DNA of 64,000 nt from an uncultured Planctomycetota bacterium (GTDB lineage Bacteria > Planctomycetota > Phycisphaerae > UBA1845 > UTPLA1), in assembly GCA_900696465.1 (NCBI GenBank), contig CAADGE010000046.1, positions 203,858 to 267,857 on the forward strand. The letters are read 5' to 3'. This document shows, piece after piece, positions 16,830 to 25,570 of the stretch. The position numbers and the translations under genes were made by a program. The notes under the pieces were generated by a model, which searched no databases, had not been told where the DNA came from, and worked only from the letters and a program-made list of their open reading frames with translations. The number at the start of each line of letters is the position of its first letter. The stretch's first letter is position 1.

Positions 16830-18080
16830 TCACGATGCCGTGCGCGGTCCGCGACGGCCCAGCGACGCGGTAACGGATTCCAGCCATTCCGTGGCCTGGC
16901 GGATGAGGTCGGGATTGGTCAGTCGCTTGAGACTGTCGTTCAGGCAGCGCTGGGCCTTCTCATACTCTTCCAGGTATTTCGCGTAGAGAATGCCAAGCAC
17001 CAACTGCACCTGCTGGGCCTCGCCGTCAGACGGATAATGCTTGAGGAACTTTTCGTATGCCTCTGCGGCCTGCGGATACTTCGCCGTACGCATGAGATGG
17101 TTCGCCACGTCGAGCATCTGCCGCCGCGGCAGACACTGCTTCGAATCGTGTGATAGCAGCGCCGCGTAGCGGGTTGCCGCCCCCTCATAGTCCTCCGATT
17201 CGAGCTGCTCGGCGATCTCGCTTCTCAGGCGGACAACGTCGCCATCGGGCTCCGGCGCTGCCTCGACCACCTCGCCGCTCTCAGCAGCCACCGGGCGGGC
17301 CACACGGCCATACGCCATCTGTGCCCGAACATTGGGATCAGCCATCATGGCCCGGTACTGCTGTCTCTGGTAGTAACGTTTGCCCATGGCGATGATGTCG
17401 TACTGATCGCGCGGCAGCGCGCGAATCAGCAGCATCAGTGCGCAACAAAGGAAGCCGAAAATGTAACCGGCAATGTGGGCGGAGTAAGCCACGGAGACGT
17501 AATCCCGACCGCCGGCCAGACTCGGCGCGAGGATGTTGTCCCAGAGAATGATCTTCACCACGATCAAGAGCAGCGCCTGAATCTGAGCCGTACCGATGAA
17601 CCAGACGAACCAGTAGACCACGGTGACATGCGTCCGCGGAAAGAGCACGAGGAAGGCCGTCGTGATTCCGGCGATCGATCCGCTGGCGCCAAGGCATGGA
17701 CTCGTCCCGCCGAGCGAAAAACCCAGCCCGGCGAACACGCCGCAGGCCAGATAGAAGAGCAGATACGTCACATGCCCCATCTTGGAGTTAACGGCATTGC
17801 CGAAGACCCACAGAAATAGCATGTTGCCCAGCAGATGCATCAAGTCGCCGTGCAGGAACTGGTAACTGAAGAACTGAATGACCGAGAGATTCTCCGGATC
17901 GAGCATGTACTGCCGCTTCCAGAGCGCAAGGCCCGTGGGCATGGGACGACCGGAGAAGACATCCACCACCAGAAAGATCAGCACGTTGGCAATGATCAGG
18001 AAGTAGTTAACAGCGGGTGTGCGCCGAAACTGTGTATCCGTTCGTATGGGCAGAATCAGCAAATCCGAACTCCGAGGCAA
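16830..18080 (-). CDS. Rhomboid-family intramembrane serine protease with TPR-like tail
   Basis: A 416-residue protein. Residues 22-235 form a six-helix rhomboid core that cleaves membrane proteins within the bilayer. The catalytic serine is Ser133 in GASGSIAG, the histidine is His202 in YSAHIAGYIFG, and HGDLMHLLGNMLFLW (about 78-92) is the conserved helix with His and Asn that line the oxyanion hole. The C-terminal 150 residues are soluble with helical repeats (DYEGAATRYAALLSH, YPQAAEAYEKFLKHYP), a TPR-like extension absent from the minimal protease. It is the first gene of a likely minus-strand operon with a membrane protein, a ThiF-like E1 enzyme and a lipoprotein. The substrate is unknown. 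Confidence 0.9.
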   Translation of the reverse strand: MPRSSDLLILPIRTDTQFRRTPAVNYFLIIANVLIFLVVDVFSGRPMPTGLALWKRQYMLDPENLSVIQFFSYQFLHGDLMHLLGNMLFLWVFGNAVNSKMGHVTYLLFYLACGVFAGLGFSLGGTSPCLGASGSIAGITTAFLVLFPRTHVTVVYWFVWFIGTAQIQALLLIVVKIILWDNILAPSLAGGRDYVSVAYSAHIAGYIFGFLCCALMLLIRALPRDQYDIIAMGKRYYQRQQYRAMMADPNVRAQMAYGRVARPVAAESGEVVEAAPEPDGDVVRLRSEIAEQLESEDYEGAATRYAALLSHDSKQCLPRRQMLDVANHLMRTAKYPQAAEAYEKFLKHYPSDGEAQQVQLVLGILYAKYLEEYEKAQRCLNDSLKRLTNPDLIRQATEWLESVTASLGRRGPRTAS

Positions 18081-18194
18081 GGGTCGTGATCAATCGCCGG
18101 GAGGGCGTCTGCGAACGACTTCGGCCGGCAAGGCCCGCGGCAACGTCGAACATTTTAGTCCGTCCAGCGGCCTGCGGCGAGCGTCCGAACAACG

Positions 18195-19442
18195 CTAGCG
18201 GGCGAAGAAGTAGAGAAGGATCTTATCGAAGCGTTCGGCCCATGCGGCCTCGTTATGCTCGCCTTCGTAGACCTCCTGGTAGTAATAGTCCCTCCCGGGC
18301 GACAAACCGGCCCGGTCGAGGATCGAGATCAGCTCCCGGGTTCGAGCGATGCCCTGGTGTAAGGCCTCGATCTGCCGGCCTTCCCGAGTGCCCATGTCCA
18401 CCCAGAAGCGCATTCGTTTCATCCAGGCCTTGTCGCCGGCCTCGATCTGCCGCAGCAGAGCGCCGTCGTTCCACATCAGTGCCGGTGAAATGACACCGCA
18501 CATCGAGAACGTCTGCGGGTACTCCATGCAGATCGACAGCGACACCAGACCGCCGAGCGAGGAACCGGCCACCCCTGCATGCGCCCGGCCCGGCTTGGTG
18601 CGATACGTCTGGTCGATGAACGGCTTGACCTCCTCGACGAGGAAGCGGGCATAGTCAGATGCCCGCCCCCCGGTACCTCGCGATTCATCGCGATCCGGCG
18701 TGTATTCGTTCATCCGATCCGGCGTGTTGGCGATGCCGACGATGATCAACGGCTTGATCCGGCCGGTCTCGATCAGACGCTGAGCGTGCTCGTCAGCCCG
18801 CCATTCGATCCCGATGAACGACGTCGCCGCGTCAAACAGATTCTGGCCGTCGTGCATGTAAAGCACGGGGAATCGCTGCGTCTCCAGAACCGCGTAGCCG
18901 GGAGGCAGATACACGTAGATATCCCGCCGATTGCCGAGGATCTCCGACTTGAAACTGGCATGAACTCGAATATCGCCGGTCTTCGTCGATCGCCGCTCGG
19001 TCGTCGGCCGCGGGCCGGTCTTTCCGTCGTCCGCCCAGCGCGCCACCTTAAGGCGTACGACCTGCTTGAGCGCTGCGTCCTCCGGCTTTGTCGTGTCCGT
19101 AGAATCCGTCGGGGGCCCCACCGTGATCGTGCGATTGGCGATATCGCTGCCGCGCTCGTCCTTCTCGACAGTGGACCAGTCGCCACGCGTCACCTTGAAC
19201 TCGATCGCGCGACCAGCAGGCAGCAGCGCCTGACCGCGCCACTCACCACCGTCGGTCCGTTTGAGCTTGAGGCCGCTGCCGGACCAGTTGCCCAGGAGCG
19301 GATGACTGCCGCAGATGAACAGTTCAGCATCCGCAGGCGTCTGTTCGGGCGGCTGAACGATGAATACCACGGTCACATCCCGTGCCGCCGCCGGCGAAGC
19401 AAAGAAGACCAGACCGCACAGAATCTTCAAAATCGTTCTCAT
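18195..19442 (-). CDS. Secreted esterase with N-terminal starch-binding-like domain
   Basis: A 415-residue exported hydrolase from the ATG at 19442. The first 21 residues are a signal peptide (LKILCGLVFFASPAAAR). Residues 22-108 resemble a CBM20 starch-binding module (VTVVFIVQPP, GSHPLLGNWS). From about 160 the chain is a Fes/esterase-D-type alpha/beta hydrolase: DIYVYLPPGY, VLYMHDGQNLFD, then GSSLGGLVSLS with the nucleophilic serine, and EGEHNEAAW with the catalytic histidine near 397. Such enzymes release acyl groups from polysaccharides or iron chelates; with a carbohydrate module, a feruloyl- or acetyl-type esterase acting on extracellular polysaccharide is more likely. It stands alone, 114 bases upstream of the rhomboid operon. 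Confidence 0.88.
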   Translation of the reverse strand: MRTILKILCGLVFFASPAAARDVTVVFIVQPPEQTPADAELFICGSHPLLGNWSGSGLKLKRTDGGEWRGQALLPAGRAIEFKVTRGDWSTVEKDERGSDIANRTITVGPPTDSTDTTKPEDAALKQVVRLKVARWADDGKTGPRPTTERRSTKTGDIRVHASFKSEILGNRRDIYVYLPPGYAVLETQRFPVLYMHDGQNLFDAATSFIGIEWRADEHAQRLIETGRIKPLIIVGIANTPDRMNEYTPDRDESRGTGGRASDYARFLVEEVKPFIDQTYRTKPGRAHAGVAGSSLGGLVSLSICMEYPQTFSMCGVISPALMWNDGALLRQIEAGDKAWMKRMRFWVDMGTREGRQIEALHQGIARTRELISILDRAGLSPGRDYYYQEVYEGEHNEAAWAERFDKILLYFFAR

Positions 19443-19563
19443 GGCAACGGCAGATTCTAGGCGCTGAGCACATTCCATGCGACAGCGCCGATGCAGGGAA
19501 TACAGCCACAGCGGCTCCGATTTCTGATGCGTGTGCAGAATGCCCCATCAATACGAGTGCTGC

Positions 19564-20931
19564 TCACTGGCTCACAACAGGTTCAGTGATGTCGCGTTCC
19601 TCGCGGGCCAGTTTCGCGAAGAGAAACAGCCCCACCAGTGAAACGGCCAAGGCCACGCCGAAGACGCCGTAATCGATCCATTCATACAGAAACGCTCCGA
19701 GAAACGGCGCAATCAACCCGCGGAAGCCGGTCAGAGACACATGAATGCCCATGTAAAGCTCGGCCTTGTGGTCTTCGGCAAAGTGAAGATGTCCGATGTT
19801 CCACGCAATCGCCCCGCCGCTCTGGGCCATGCCGTCGCACACGCGACCGAGACAGTAGGCCACCAACGCGGCGGACAGCGCCCAGGTCATCCCATCCTCG
19901 CTCCAGAACATCGCCAGCATGGCGCCGAGGCCGCAGAGCGTCAGCGAACCCGACCAGCAGACCGAATTCACCACGCGAAAACGCAGGACGCCCACGCGAT
20001 CAAACAATCTTGCCCAGATCGGGAGCATCAGGATCGTGATGAAGCGAGGGACGACATCCAGCAGCCCGTTGCTCGCGGTGTACGAAAGCTGGAGCACCTT
20101 TGTCAGCACGATCGTGTTGACCGGCATGGCCATGAGATTCGCGCTGCCCAGGCACATCTGCGCCGTGCAATACCGCGCGAAGCGGCGATCCTGTCGCAGT
20201 GCTTCGCGCATCCGCCCGACAATCTGCCACGGTGAGATCAACGCCACCAGGGAGAATGGCGCCACCAGACCGGATTCAGCGATGCTGTCATCGTTACCGC
20301 CGTTTCGACCATTGGCCAGGGCTTTCTTCTCGCCGCGGACGTGAATCCTGCGGAAAACAAGCAGCCCGATGGCCCCGATGATGGCCACCGCCGGGTAGAA
20401 CCACTGATAGGCGAGATGGTCATAATCGAACAGCGCGCCGCAACCGAGGATGATCGGCAGACTGACCGACGTTCGGACAATCTGCAGGCCGGCGGTAATT
20501 CGCCCGCGATGCGACTTCGGGTAGTTGCTCCGCCAGAGACTTGCCCGCGTCGTGACCACGCCGGACATGAACACCCGCGCCAGGCAGATCTGCAGGGCGA
20601 AAATCCACCCGCCCATGGGTGAACTGGGCGTCATAAATACCGTGAGTGCTGCTGAAACGCTGCCGGCTGCCAGTGCGTAGAAGACCGGCATCTTTGCCCG
20701 GCCGACAATCAATGCCCCCCAGAGCAGACTGACGAGATTGGCAAAGGCCGGCGTGGCCTGCACGATGGTGATCAGCAGGTTGCTCCCGCCGAAGGTCTTG
20801 CTGACGACGACGGCGGAAACAGTCCCCTCGACGAGGCCGGCGAACAGGCCCCAAAGCATGAGATGCTGGATTTCGATAAGAAAATTGCGCCGGGCCATGA
20901 AGGGCAGCCGGCGAATTCGCAGCAGGTCCAT
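19564..20931 (-). CDS. Major facilitator superfamily transporter
   Basis: A 455-residue membrane protein with about twelve hydrophobic segments and the MFS two-half layout, split by a charged loop near residues 195-225 (RIHVRGEKKALANGRNGG). The first helices (LMLWGLFAGLVEGTVSAVV, LVSLLWGALIVGRAKMP) match the planctomycete MFS proteins in which the A-motif loop is short and basic. The substrate is not evident; a permease of the sugar or drug group is possible. It lies between a secreted esterase and a zinc-ribbon membrane protein gene, both on the same strand, with gaps of about 100 to 120 bases, so co-transcription is uncertain. Confidence 0.75.
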   Translation of the reverse strand: MDLLRIRRLPFMARRNFLIEIQHLMLWGLFAGLVEGTVSAVVVSKTFGGSNLLITIVQATPAFANLVSLLWGALIVGRAKMPVFYALAAGSVSAALTVFMTPSSPMGGWIFALQICLARVFMSGVVTTRASLWRSNYPKSHRGRITAGLQIVRTSVSLPIILGCGALFDYDHLAYQWFYPAVAIIGAIGLLVFRRIHVRGEKKALANGRNGGNDDSIAESGLVAPFSLVALISPWQIVGRMREALRQDRRFARYCTAQMCLGSANLMAMPVNTIVLTKVLQLSYTASNGLLDVVPRFITILMLPIWARLFDRVGVLRFRVVNSVCWSGSLTLCGLGAMLAMFWSEDGMTWALSAALVAYCLGRVCDGMAQSGGAIAWNIGHLHFAEDHKAELYMGIHVSLTGFRGLIAPFLGAFLYEWIDYGVFGVALAVSLVGLFLFAKLAREERDITEPVVSQ

Positions 20932-21032
20932 TAACGCAATGCCCCCTGTCAGGGTCGGTTCCGTCCGCCCCGGAGCCGTGGGAGTATATCGTAAACGGAC
21001 CGGCGCGCCACTTCGCTGTATCGACCAGCGGC

Positions 21033-22349
21033 CTACTCAAAAACCAAAGTGAATCGTCGCTTGAAATGGAGGTAATACAGGCCGATCAATCTCATCGAGA
21101 TGATCGTCAGGTAGACGTCCAGCAGGTTCATGAAGACCTTGAAGCCCAATCCGTCAAAAGGCAGCGACGGCAGCGATACATCCACATCGAACTCGGCAAG
21201 CAGTTCGATCGCCAGCGGAATCGTCCACGTGAACCCGACCAGCAGAAGCATCAGCCAGATGACCAGGTACGCACTGAGCGTGCGATACACCGTGGTGATG
21301 ATCAGGTCCACCCGATAGATCATGTCGAGGGCGTTGAAGGCGAAGAGCAGTATGAAGACCGGGAGCAGGAACAACCCGAGGCAGATCCACGCGACCAGAG
21401 CGAGACCGGACGACATCCAATCCGGCAGGAGGTCTGTCGCCAGCAGAATCGTATAGGCAACCGCGGGACCCAGGGCTGATGCATAGGCCCCGAGGTACTT
21501 GAGCATCGGCTTGAGGATGTCATCAATCGGGCCGTCTTCCATCTTGATGCCTGGCAGGTCTTCCGAGGCCACGGCCGTATCCTGCACGATGGACAGATAG
21601 AGCGAGCAAAACCAGCCGTAGATGAACAGAATCCCCATCAGCCCGAGGATGCCCGCATAGTTCAGCGGAATGCGCACCAGCGACACGAGGCAGATGACGG
21701 CAAACGTGACACAGTTGTTCACGTTGGCGAAGGGATAAACGAAACTATGAAATGCATCGGCCCAGAAAGTACGCGTCGGCGACTGGATCACATCCCGACT
21801 GGAGCCGCGCGAGGTAGAGGGTCGAAGTGAGCCATCCCGTGCATAGGAAAGCTCGACCGCGCCGGTCTCGGTGGATTCGCCTTCCGCCGCCGACTGGGGC
21901 GAAAAGGTCTGTACGGGATCAAGCTCCAGCTTCGGCGGCTCTTCGTCCGCCAGTTTAAGTTCATCATCCGGTCGAGCGGGAAGGTCGTCGACCAGCGAGC
22001 CGGAAAGGTCGGCAATCTCGGAATCCAGATCAAACTCGACGGACTCTTCGTCGAGCTTCTTCATTGGCGACTTTAAAGCCGTGGGCACCGTAGCTGAGTC
22101 GTCCTCGAATGCGGCGGAAATCGGCGACGCTTTGGAAGGTACAGCACCGGTAGTTGGCGATGAAATCGGATGCTCCTGCGCTCGTGCGGCTTTGGGACCC
22201 GGCGGCGCAGCTGGCGGAGGGACCGCTTCGAATCGCTCTTTCGGGATACTGAAGTGCTTACCGCATGCGGCGCAGGCGAGCTTTATTCCCGCCAGCTTCG
22301 ACGAGATCAGAATAACTTTGCCGCAGGAACACTTGATCCGTAGCGCCAT
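21033..22349 (-). CDS. Zinc-ribbon membrane protein with YIP1-like helices
   Basis: A 438-residue protein of unknown function. It begins with a zinc ribbon (CSCGK near residue 9 and CAACGKHF near 29). Residues 40-195 are acidic, Ser/Pro-rich and probably disordered. Residues 205-435 hold six membrane segments (NCVTFAVICLVSLV, ILGLMGILFIYGWF, LGPAVAYTILLA, LVAWICLGLFLLPVF, LVIWLMLLLVGFTW, plus a final helix) in an arrangement like the YIP1/DUF4013 group often found in planctomycetes. The head likely binds zinc in the cytoplasm while the body spans the inner membrane. It is the first gene of the minus-strand series here and no partner is clear. Confidence 0.72.
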   Translation of the reverse strand: MALRIKCSCGKVILISSKLAGIKLACAACGKHFSIPKERFEAVPPPAAPPGPKAARAQEHPISSPTTGAVPSKASPISAAFEDDSATVPTALKSPMKKLDEESVEFDLDSEIADLSGSLVDDLPARPDDELKLADEEPPKLELDPVQTFSPQSAAEGESTETGAVELSYARDGSLRPSTSRGSSRDVIQSPTRTFWADAFHSFVYPFANVNNCVTFAVICLVSLVRIPLNYAGILGLMGILFIYGWFCSLYLSIVQDTAVASEDLPGIKMEDGPIDDILKPMLKYLGAYASALGPAVAYTILLATDLLPDWMSSGLALVAWICLGLFLLPVFILLFAFNALDMIYRVDLIITTVYRTLSAYLVIWLMLLLVGFTWTIPLAIELLAEFDVDVSLPSLPFDGLGFKVFMNLLDVYLTIISMRLIGLYYLHFKRRFTLVFE

Positions 22350-22575
22350 CGCACGTCAGATATAAATCGTATCCGCCACGTCCGGGACATCCTCGACGGC
22401 CCGGAAGTGCCCCTATCTTACCAAACTTAACCCTCTTTTCCATAAACTCTTACACGAAATTAACAACCTGATTTGCCTATCCGCTACAAATAACGGATGC
22501 TTAATGGACGATCGAGGAAGGCCATACGCCGGAGCCGCCTCTTCCTTTCGCCACCGCCAAACCGAGAAGCAACAG

Positions 22576-24825
22576 ATGGACAGGCCGGCCGTTAAACGAT
22601 TCTTGCGCTGCGCTGCTGCACTGGCACTGACACTTGCATTCGCCGGATGCCAGGGCGAGACAGGTCCGGATGGTGGAGGAAGCAGCGGCGGTACCAACAA
22701 CCCGCTTCTCGGTCCGTTGGGACTCGGACAAGGCAACGGCAACGCCAACTCCGGCAACAACACTGGCAACGATCCCGGCGCCACTCCTCCTCCGCCACCA
22801 CCACCACCGCCGCCGCCGCCACCTCCAATCGAAGTAAACCTCCCGGCGCAAAAGCACTACGTCATGACCAACCGGCAGAAGTATGTCGGTTTGCAGGGAT
22901 ACGTTCCCGGTGTGGAATACGACAGCATGGCCTTTGCCGTCGTCGAGCAACCCACCAACGGCGTACTGCTTGGAACGGCCCCGAACCTCGCTTACGTCCC
23001 GAATGCCAGCTTTACCGGCGTCGACTCCTTTGAATACACGGCCACCGGCGGCGGCTATGCACTGCGACGTCGTATTGACCTGCACGTCGAGCCCGACTTC
23101 GTTCTGCCGATCGGCGTCCCCGAGCCGGAGTTCGGCATCGCCGAAACGCACATGATGTACGTCGGGGAAATGTTCGATTTCGGCAACGGCCCGGAACTCT
23201 ATCGCAATGCCGGAAACGGCCCCTACACGCACTACATCAACTTCAATACAGGCAACGATACCAACAACCCCTTCGGTACGGCAGCGAACCCGCGACGTAC
23301 GCTTCCCGCCAACCTGCCGGCCGGCAGCGTCGTGGAACTGCACGGCGTCGGCTTCAATGCGACGCATCGCCATACGATCCGTGGCGACGGCACCGCGCAA
23401 AAGCCCATCTTCGTGCGCGGCAGCAGTCCGCTGGCCAAGCCGGTCTTCCGCCGGCCGATCTGGATCGAAGGCGACTACATCGTTCTGGAAAACGTCGACT
23501 TCGATTGCAGCGAGAACAACTCAGGATTGAGCAACACCGGCACGACTTGGATTCGCATCAGCGAAACGATCAATCCGAATCTGCGCACGTACCACCATGT
23601 TGCCATCCGGCACTGCCTGTTCCGAGATCAACCGACTCGAAACACTTCCGGCATGGCAGCCATCAGCGCCTTGGTCGATCGTACTTCGGAACTGGCCAAC
23701 ACCAGCACCGACCTGATTGAGCACGTCGTGGTCTACGATGTCGAGGTGCGCAACTTCGCCCAATGGAATGACTACGCAGGCACGCAGGACTACGGCGGCG
23801 TGACCTTCCACGCAAACACCCGCTACGGCTGGGTGCTCGACTGCCACCTGCACCACATCCGCGGCGATGCAACGGCCGTATCCCGCAACAAGGGTCTCTC
23901 CAACCAGGTGCCGCCGCACTACATCCACTTCGGCCGCAACTACATGCACAACCTCAAAGAGAATGGAATCGACTACAAGCTGGCCCGACACAGCGTCTTC
24001 AGTCAGAACATCGTGCATACCGTCCGCCAGTCGGATGCCTCCAACGGCGATGCCGTGCTCATCCAGAGCACCGATACCAATCTCACCTGGCAGTCCTGCG
24101 ACGACATCTGGGTTATCTTCAACGAAATCTACGACGCCGAACGCGGTATCTTCCACGCCAGCTCCGGCGTGCCTGAGCCGGGCTTCCAGTCACGCTCCTA
24201 CATGATTGGAAACGTGATCTACGATATCCGAGCCATCCGCGGAAACCCCGATCAGCGCGGCATCGGCATCTCCAAGCCACAGCTCTCACAGGCCCGCATC
24301 ATCGGGAACACCATCTACAACTGCGAACACGGCATCTGGTCAGGTCTGACGTCCAACCCCTACCTGGACCTGTCCGGCGTGGTGATTCGCAACAACGTCA
24401 TCGCGGACCTGTCGGAGCGCTACTTCAACGACACCGGCCAGCACGGTCTCCACCTGATGATCCGCCCGCATGCGGCGATCCCCTATACCGAAATCGACCA
24501 CAACCTGCACTGGGAAAGCGTCGGCTCGATTCGACTGGGAATTGTCAACTCCAACGGCAGTCTGATCGGATACACCAGCTCGGCGGCCATGCAGGCGGTC
24601 TATCCGCAATTCGGCAGCGGCAATGTCGATCAACTGCCGCTGTTTGAGAACGCACCCTTCGCCGTCCTCAACCCGCAGATCGGAAGCCCCTGCACCGACG
24701 GCGGCACCGACGACGAGGCCTACACCCTCTTCGAAACCCAGTACGGCAGATCGATCCGCTTCTATCAGGACGAAACGCCCATCACGCCGGGACACATCAC
24801 GCTCGGTGCGCTCCCGGCGAAGTGA
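22576..24825 (+). CDS. Large beta-helix lipoprotein with Ig-like domain and polyproline linker
   Basis: A 749-residue predicted surface lipoprotein from the ATG at 22576. Residues 8-25 (ending AFAGC) form a lipobox signal. A low-complexity Gly/Asn-rich stretch and about thirteen consecutive prolines (residues 73-85, encoded by a CCN repeat) follow, then an Ig-like or cadherin-like module (NAPNLAYVP, FTGVDSFEYTATGG). From about residue 230 to the end it looks like a right-handed parallel beta-helix: repeated coils with YIVLENVDFDCSENN, VVYDVEVRNF, GIDYKLARHSVFSQNIVHT and RIIGNTIYNCEHGIW. Such helices bind or cleave polysaccharides in lyases and are also found in adhesins; I see no clear catalytic triad. 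It stands alone and is probably an outer surface polysaccharide-binding or -degrading protein. Confidence 0.78.
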   Translation: MDRPAVKRFLRCAAALALTLAFAGCQGETGPDGGGSSGGTNNPLLGPLGLGQGNGNANSGNNTGNDPGATPPPPPPPPPPPPPPIEVNLPAQKHYVMTNRQKYVGLQGYVPGVEYDSMAFAVVEQPTNGVLLGTAPNLAYVPNASFTGVDSFEYTATGGGYALRRRIDLHVEPDFVLPIGVPEPEFGIAETHMMYVGEMFDFGNGPELYRNAGNGPYTHYINFNTGNDTNNPFGTAANPRRTLPANLPAGSVVELHGVGFNATHRHTIRGDGTAQKPIFVRGSSPLAKPVFRRPIWIEGDYIVLENVDFDCSENNSGLSNTGTTWIRISETINPNLRTYHHVAIRHCLFRDQPTRNTSGMAAISALVDRTSELANTSTDLIEHVVVYDVEVRNFAQWNDYAGTQDYGGVTFHANTRYGWVLDCHLHHIRGDATAVSRNKGLSNQVPPHYIHFGRNYMHNLKENGIDYKLARHSVFSQNIVHTVRQSDASNGDAVLIQSTDTNLTWQSCDDIWVIFNEIYDAERGIFHASSGVPEPGFQSRSYMIGNVIYDIRAIRGNPDQRGIGISKPQLSQARIIGNTIYNCEHGIWSGLTSNPYLDLSGVVIRNNVIADLSERYFNDTGQHGLHLMIRPHAAIPYTEIDHNLHWESVGSIRLGIVNSNGSLIGYTSSAAMQAVYPQFGSGNVDQLPLFENAPFAVLNPQIGSPCTDGGTDDEAYTLFETQYGRSIRFYQDETPITPGHITLGALPAK
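22791..22829 (+). repeat. CCN trinucleotide run encoding a polyproline linker
   Basis: Consecutive CCT, CCG and CCA proline codons inside the beta-helix lipoprotein gene give a polyproline stretch of about 13 residues between the lipid anchor region and the first globular domain. Such runs are prone to length variation. Confidence 0.7.
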
Positions 24826-24844
24826 TCGACGGGTGCGTCGTCGC

Positions 24845-25570
24845 TCAGCCGTAGTTCGCATCGAGCGCGGCATCGACCGCTGCGCGAATCCGGCGGGCAT
24901 CCGTGACCAGGGTATCGACCTTTCGCCGTAGCCCCGCGCGAAGTTCAGGGTCGTGAAGACCCGGCAGATTGATCAGGACATTGAGCCGAGCAGCGTCCAG
25001 CGCGGCATGGGCGCAGAGTGCCGCACACCCGGCATCTGACAGACAATTCTTCTTCGATCGCTCCAGCCCCTGGAGCGACAGCTCCATGACTTCGACGGCC
25101 TTTTCCATGATCGTCAGTGGTGATTGCGTCGCCCGCAACACCGCGGCCTGCTTCCGTTCTCGCTGGTCCGCATCCTCTTCGGAAAGTTTCCACGAGGCCG
25201 CCAGCTCGTTGAACGCTGCGATGTCTTCATCCACAAGGGCGCACAGTCGGGCACGCAATTCGTCGGCCGGCTCGATGATCTCGTGAAGCGCTCCGGGGGT
25301 GCCGTCCTTCTTGTCGTTCAGCCGTCCCACCATCGCACACAGGGCTGCCGCGGTCGCGCCGACGAGCGCCGCCGCGCTGCCGCCGCCGGGCGTCGCCGCA
25401 CGGGAAGAAAGTTCACTTAAAAAGGTTTCGAGTGATTGACTCAACTGTGACAAGGGCTGCCGACTCCGATCTTGCACCGTGAGAGCTAACTCCGCACGCG
25501 CGGCATCATAAGACCTCGCCCATACCGCGCGAAGTCCTGTACGGACGGCAATCGATTCAGCGACGATCAA
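24845..25570 (-). CDS. Cyclodeaminase/methenyltetrahydrofolate cyclohydrolase-like protein (FTCD_C)
   Basis: A protein of the FTCD_C/FchA family, whose members are formiminotetrahydrofolate cyclodeaminases or methenyl-THF cyclohydrolases. The domain covers about residues 42-240 with ATPGGGSAAALVGATAAALC near 60, VDEDIAAFNELAASW near 118 and CAALCAHAALDAARLNVLINLP near 185. The longest frame starts with TTG at 25570, overlapping the stop of the metal permease gene as TTGA, giving 241 residues. A GTG at 25477 would give 210, closer to the usual 205-210 length. It is the last gene of the metal transport operon; why a folate enzyme sits there is not obvious. Function beyond family is uncertain. 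Confidence 0.75.
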   Translation of the reverse strand: MIVAESIAVRTGLRAVWARSYDAARAELALTVQDRSRQPLSQLSQSLETFLSELSSRAATPGGGSAAALVGATAAALCAMVGRLNDKKDGTPGALHEIIEPADELRARLCALVDEDIAAFNELAASWKLSEEDADQRERKQAAVLRATQSPLTIMEKAVEVMELSLQGLERSKKNCLSDAGCAALCAHAALDAARLNVLINLPGLHDPELRAGLRRKVDTLVTDARRIRAAVDAALDANYG

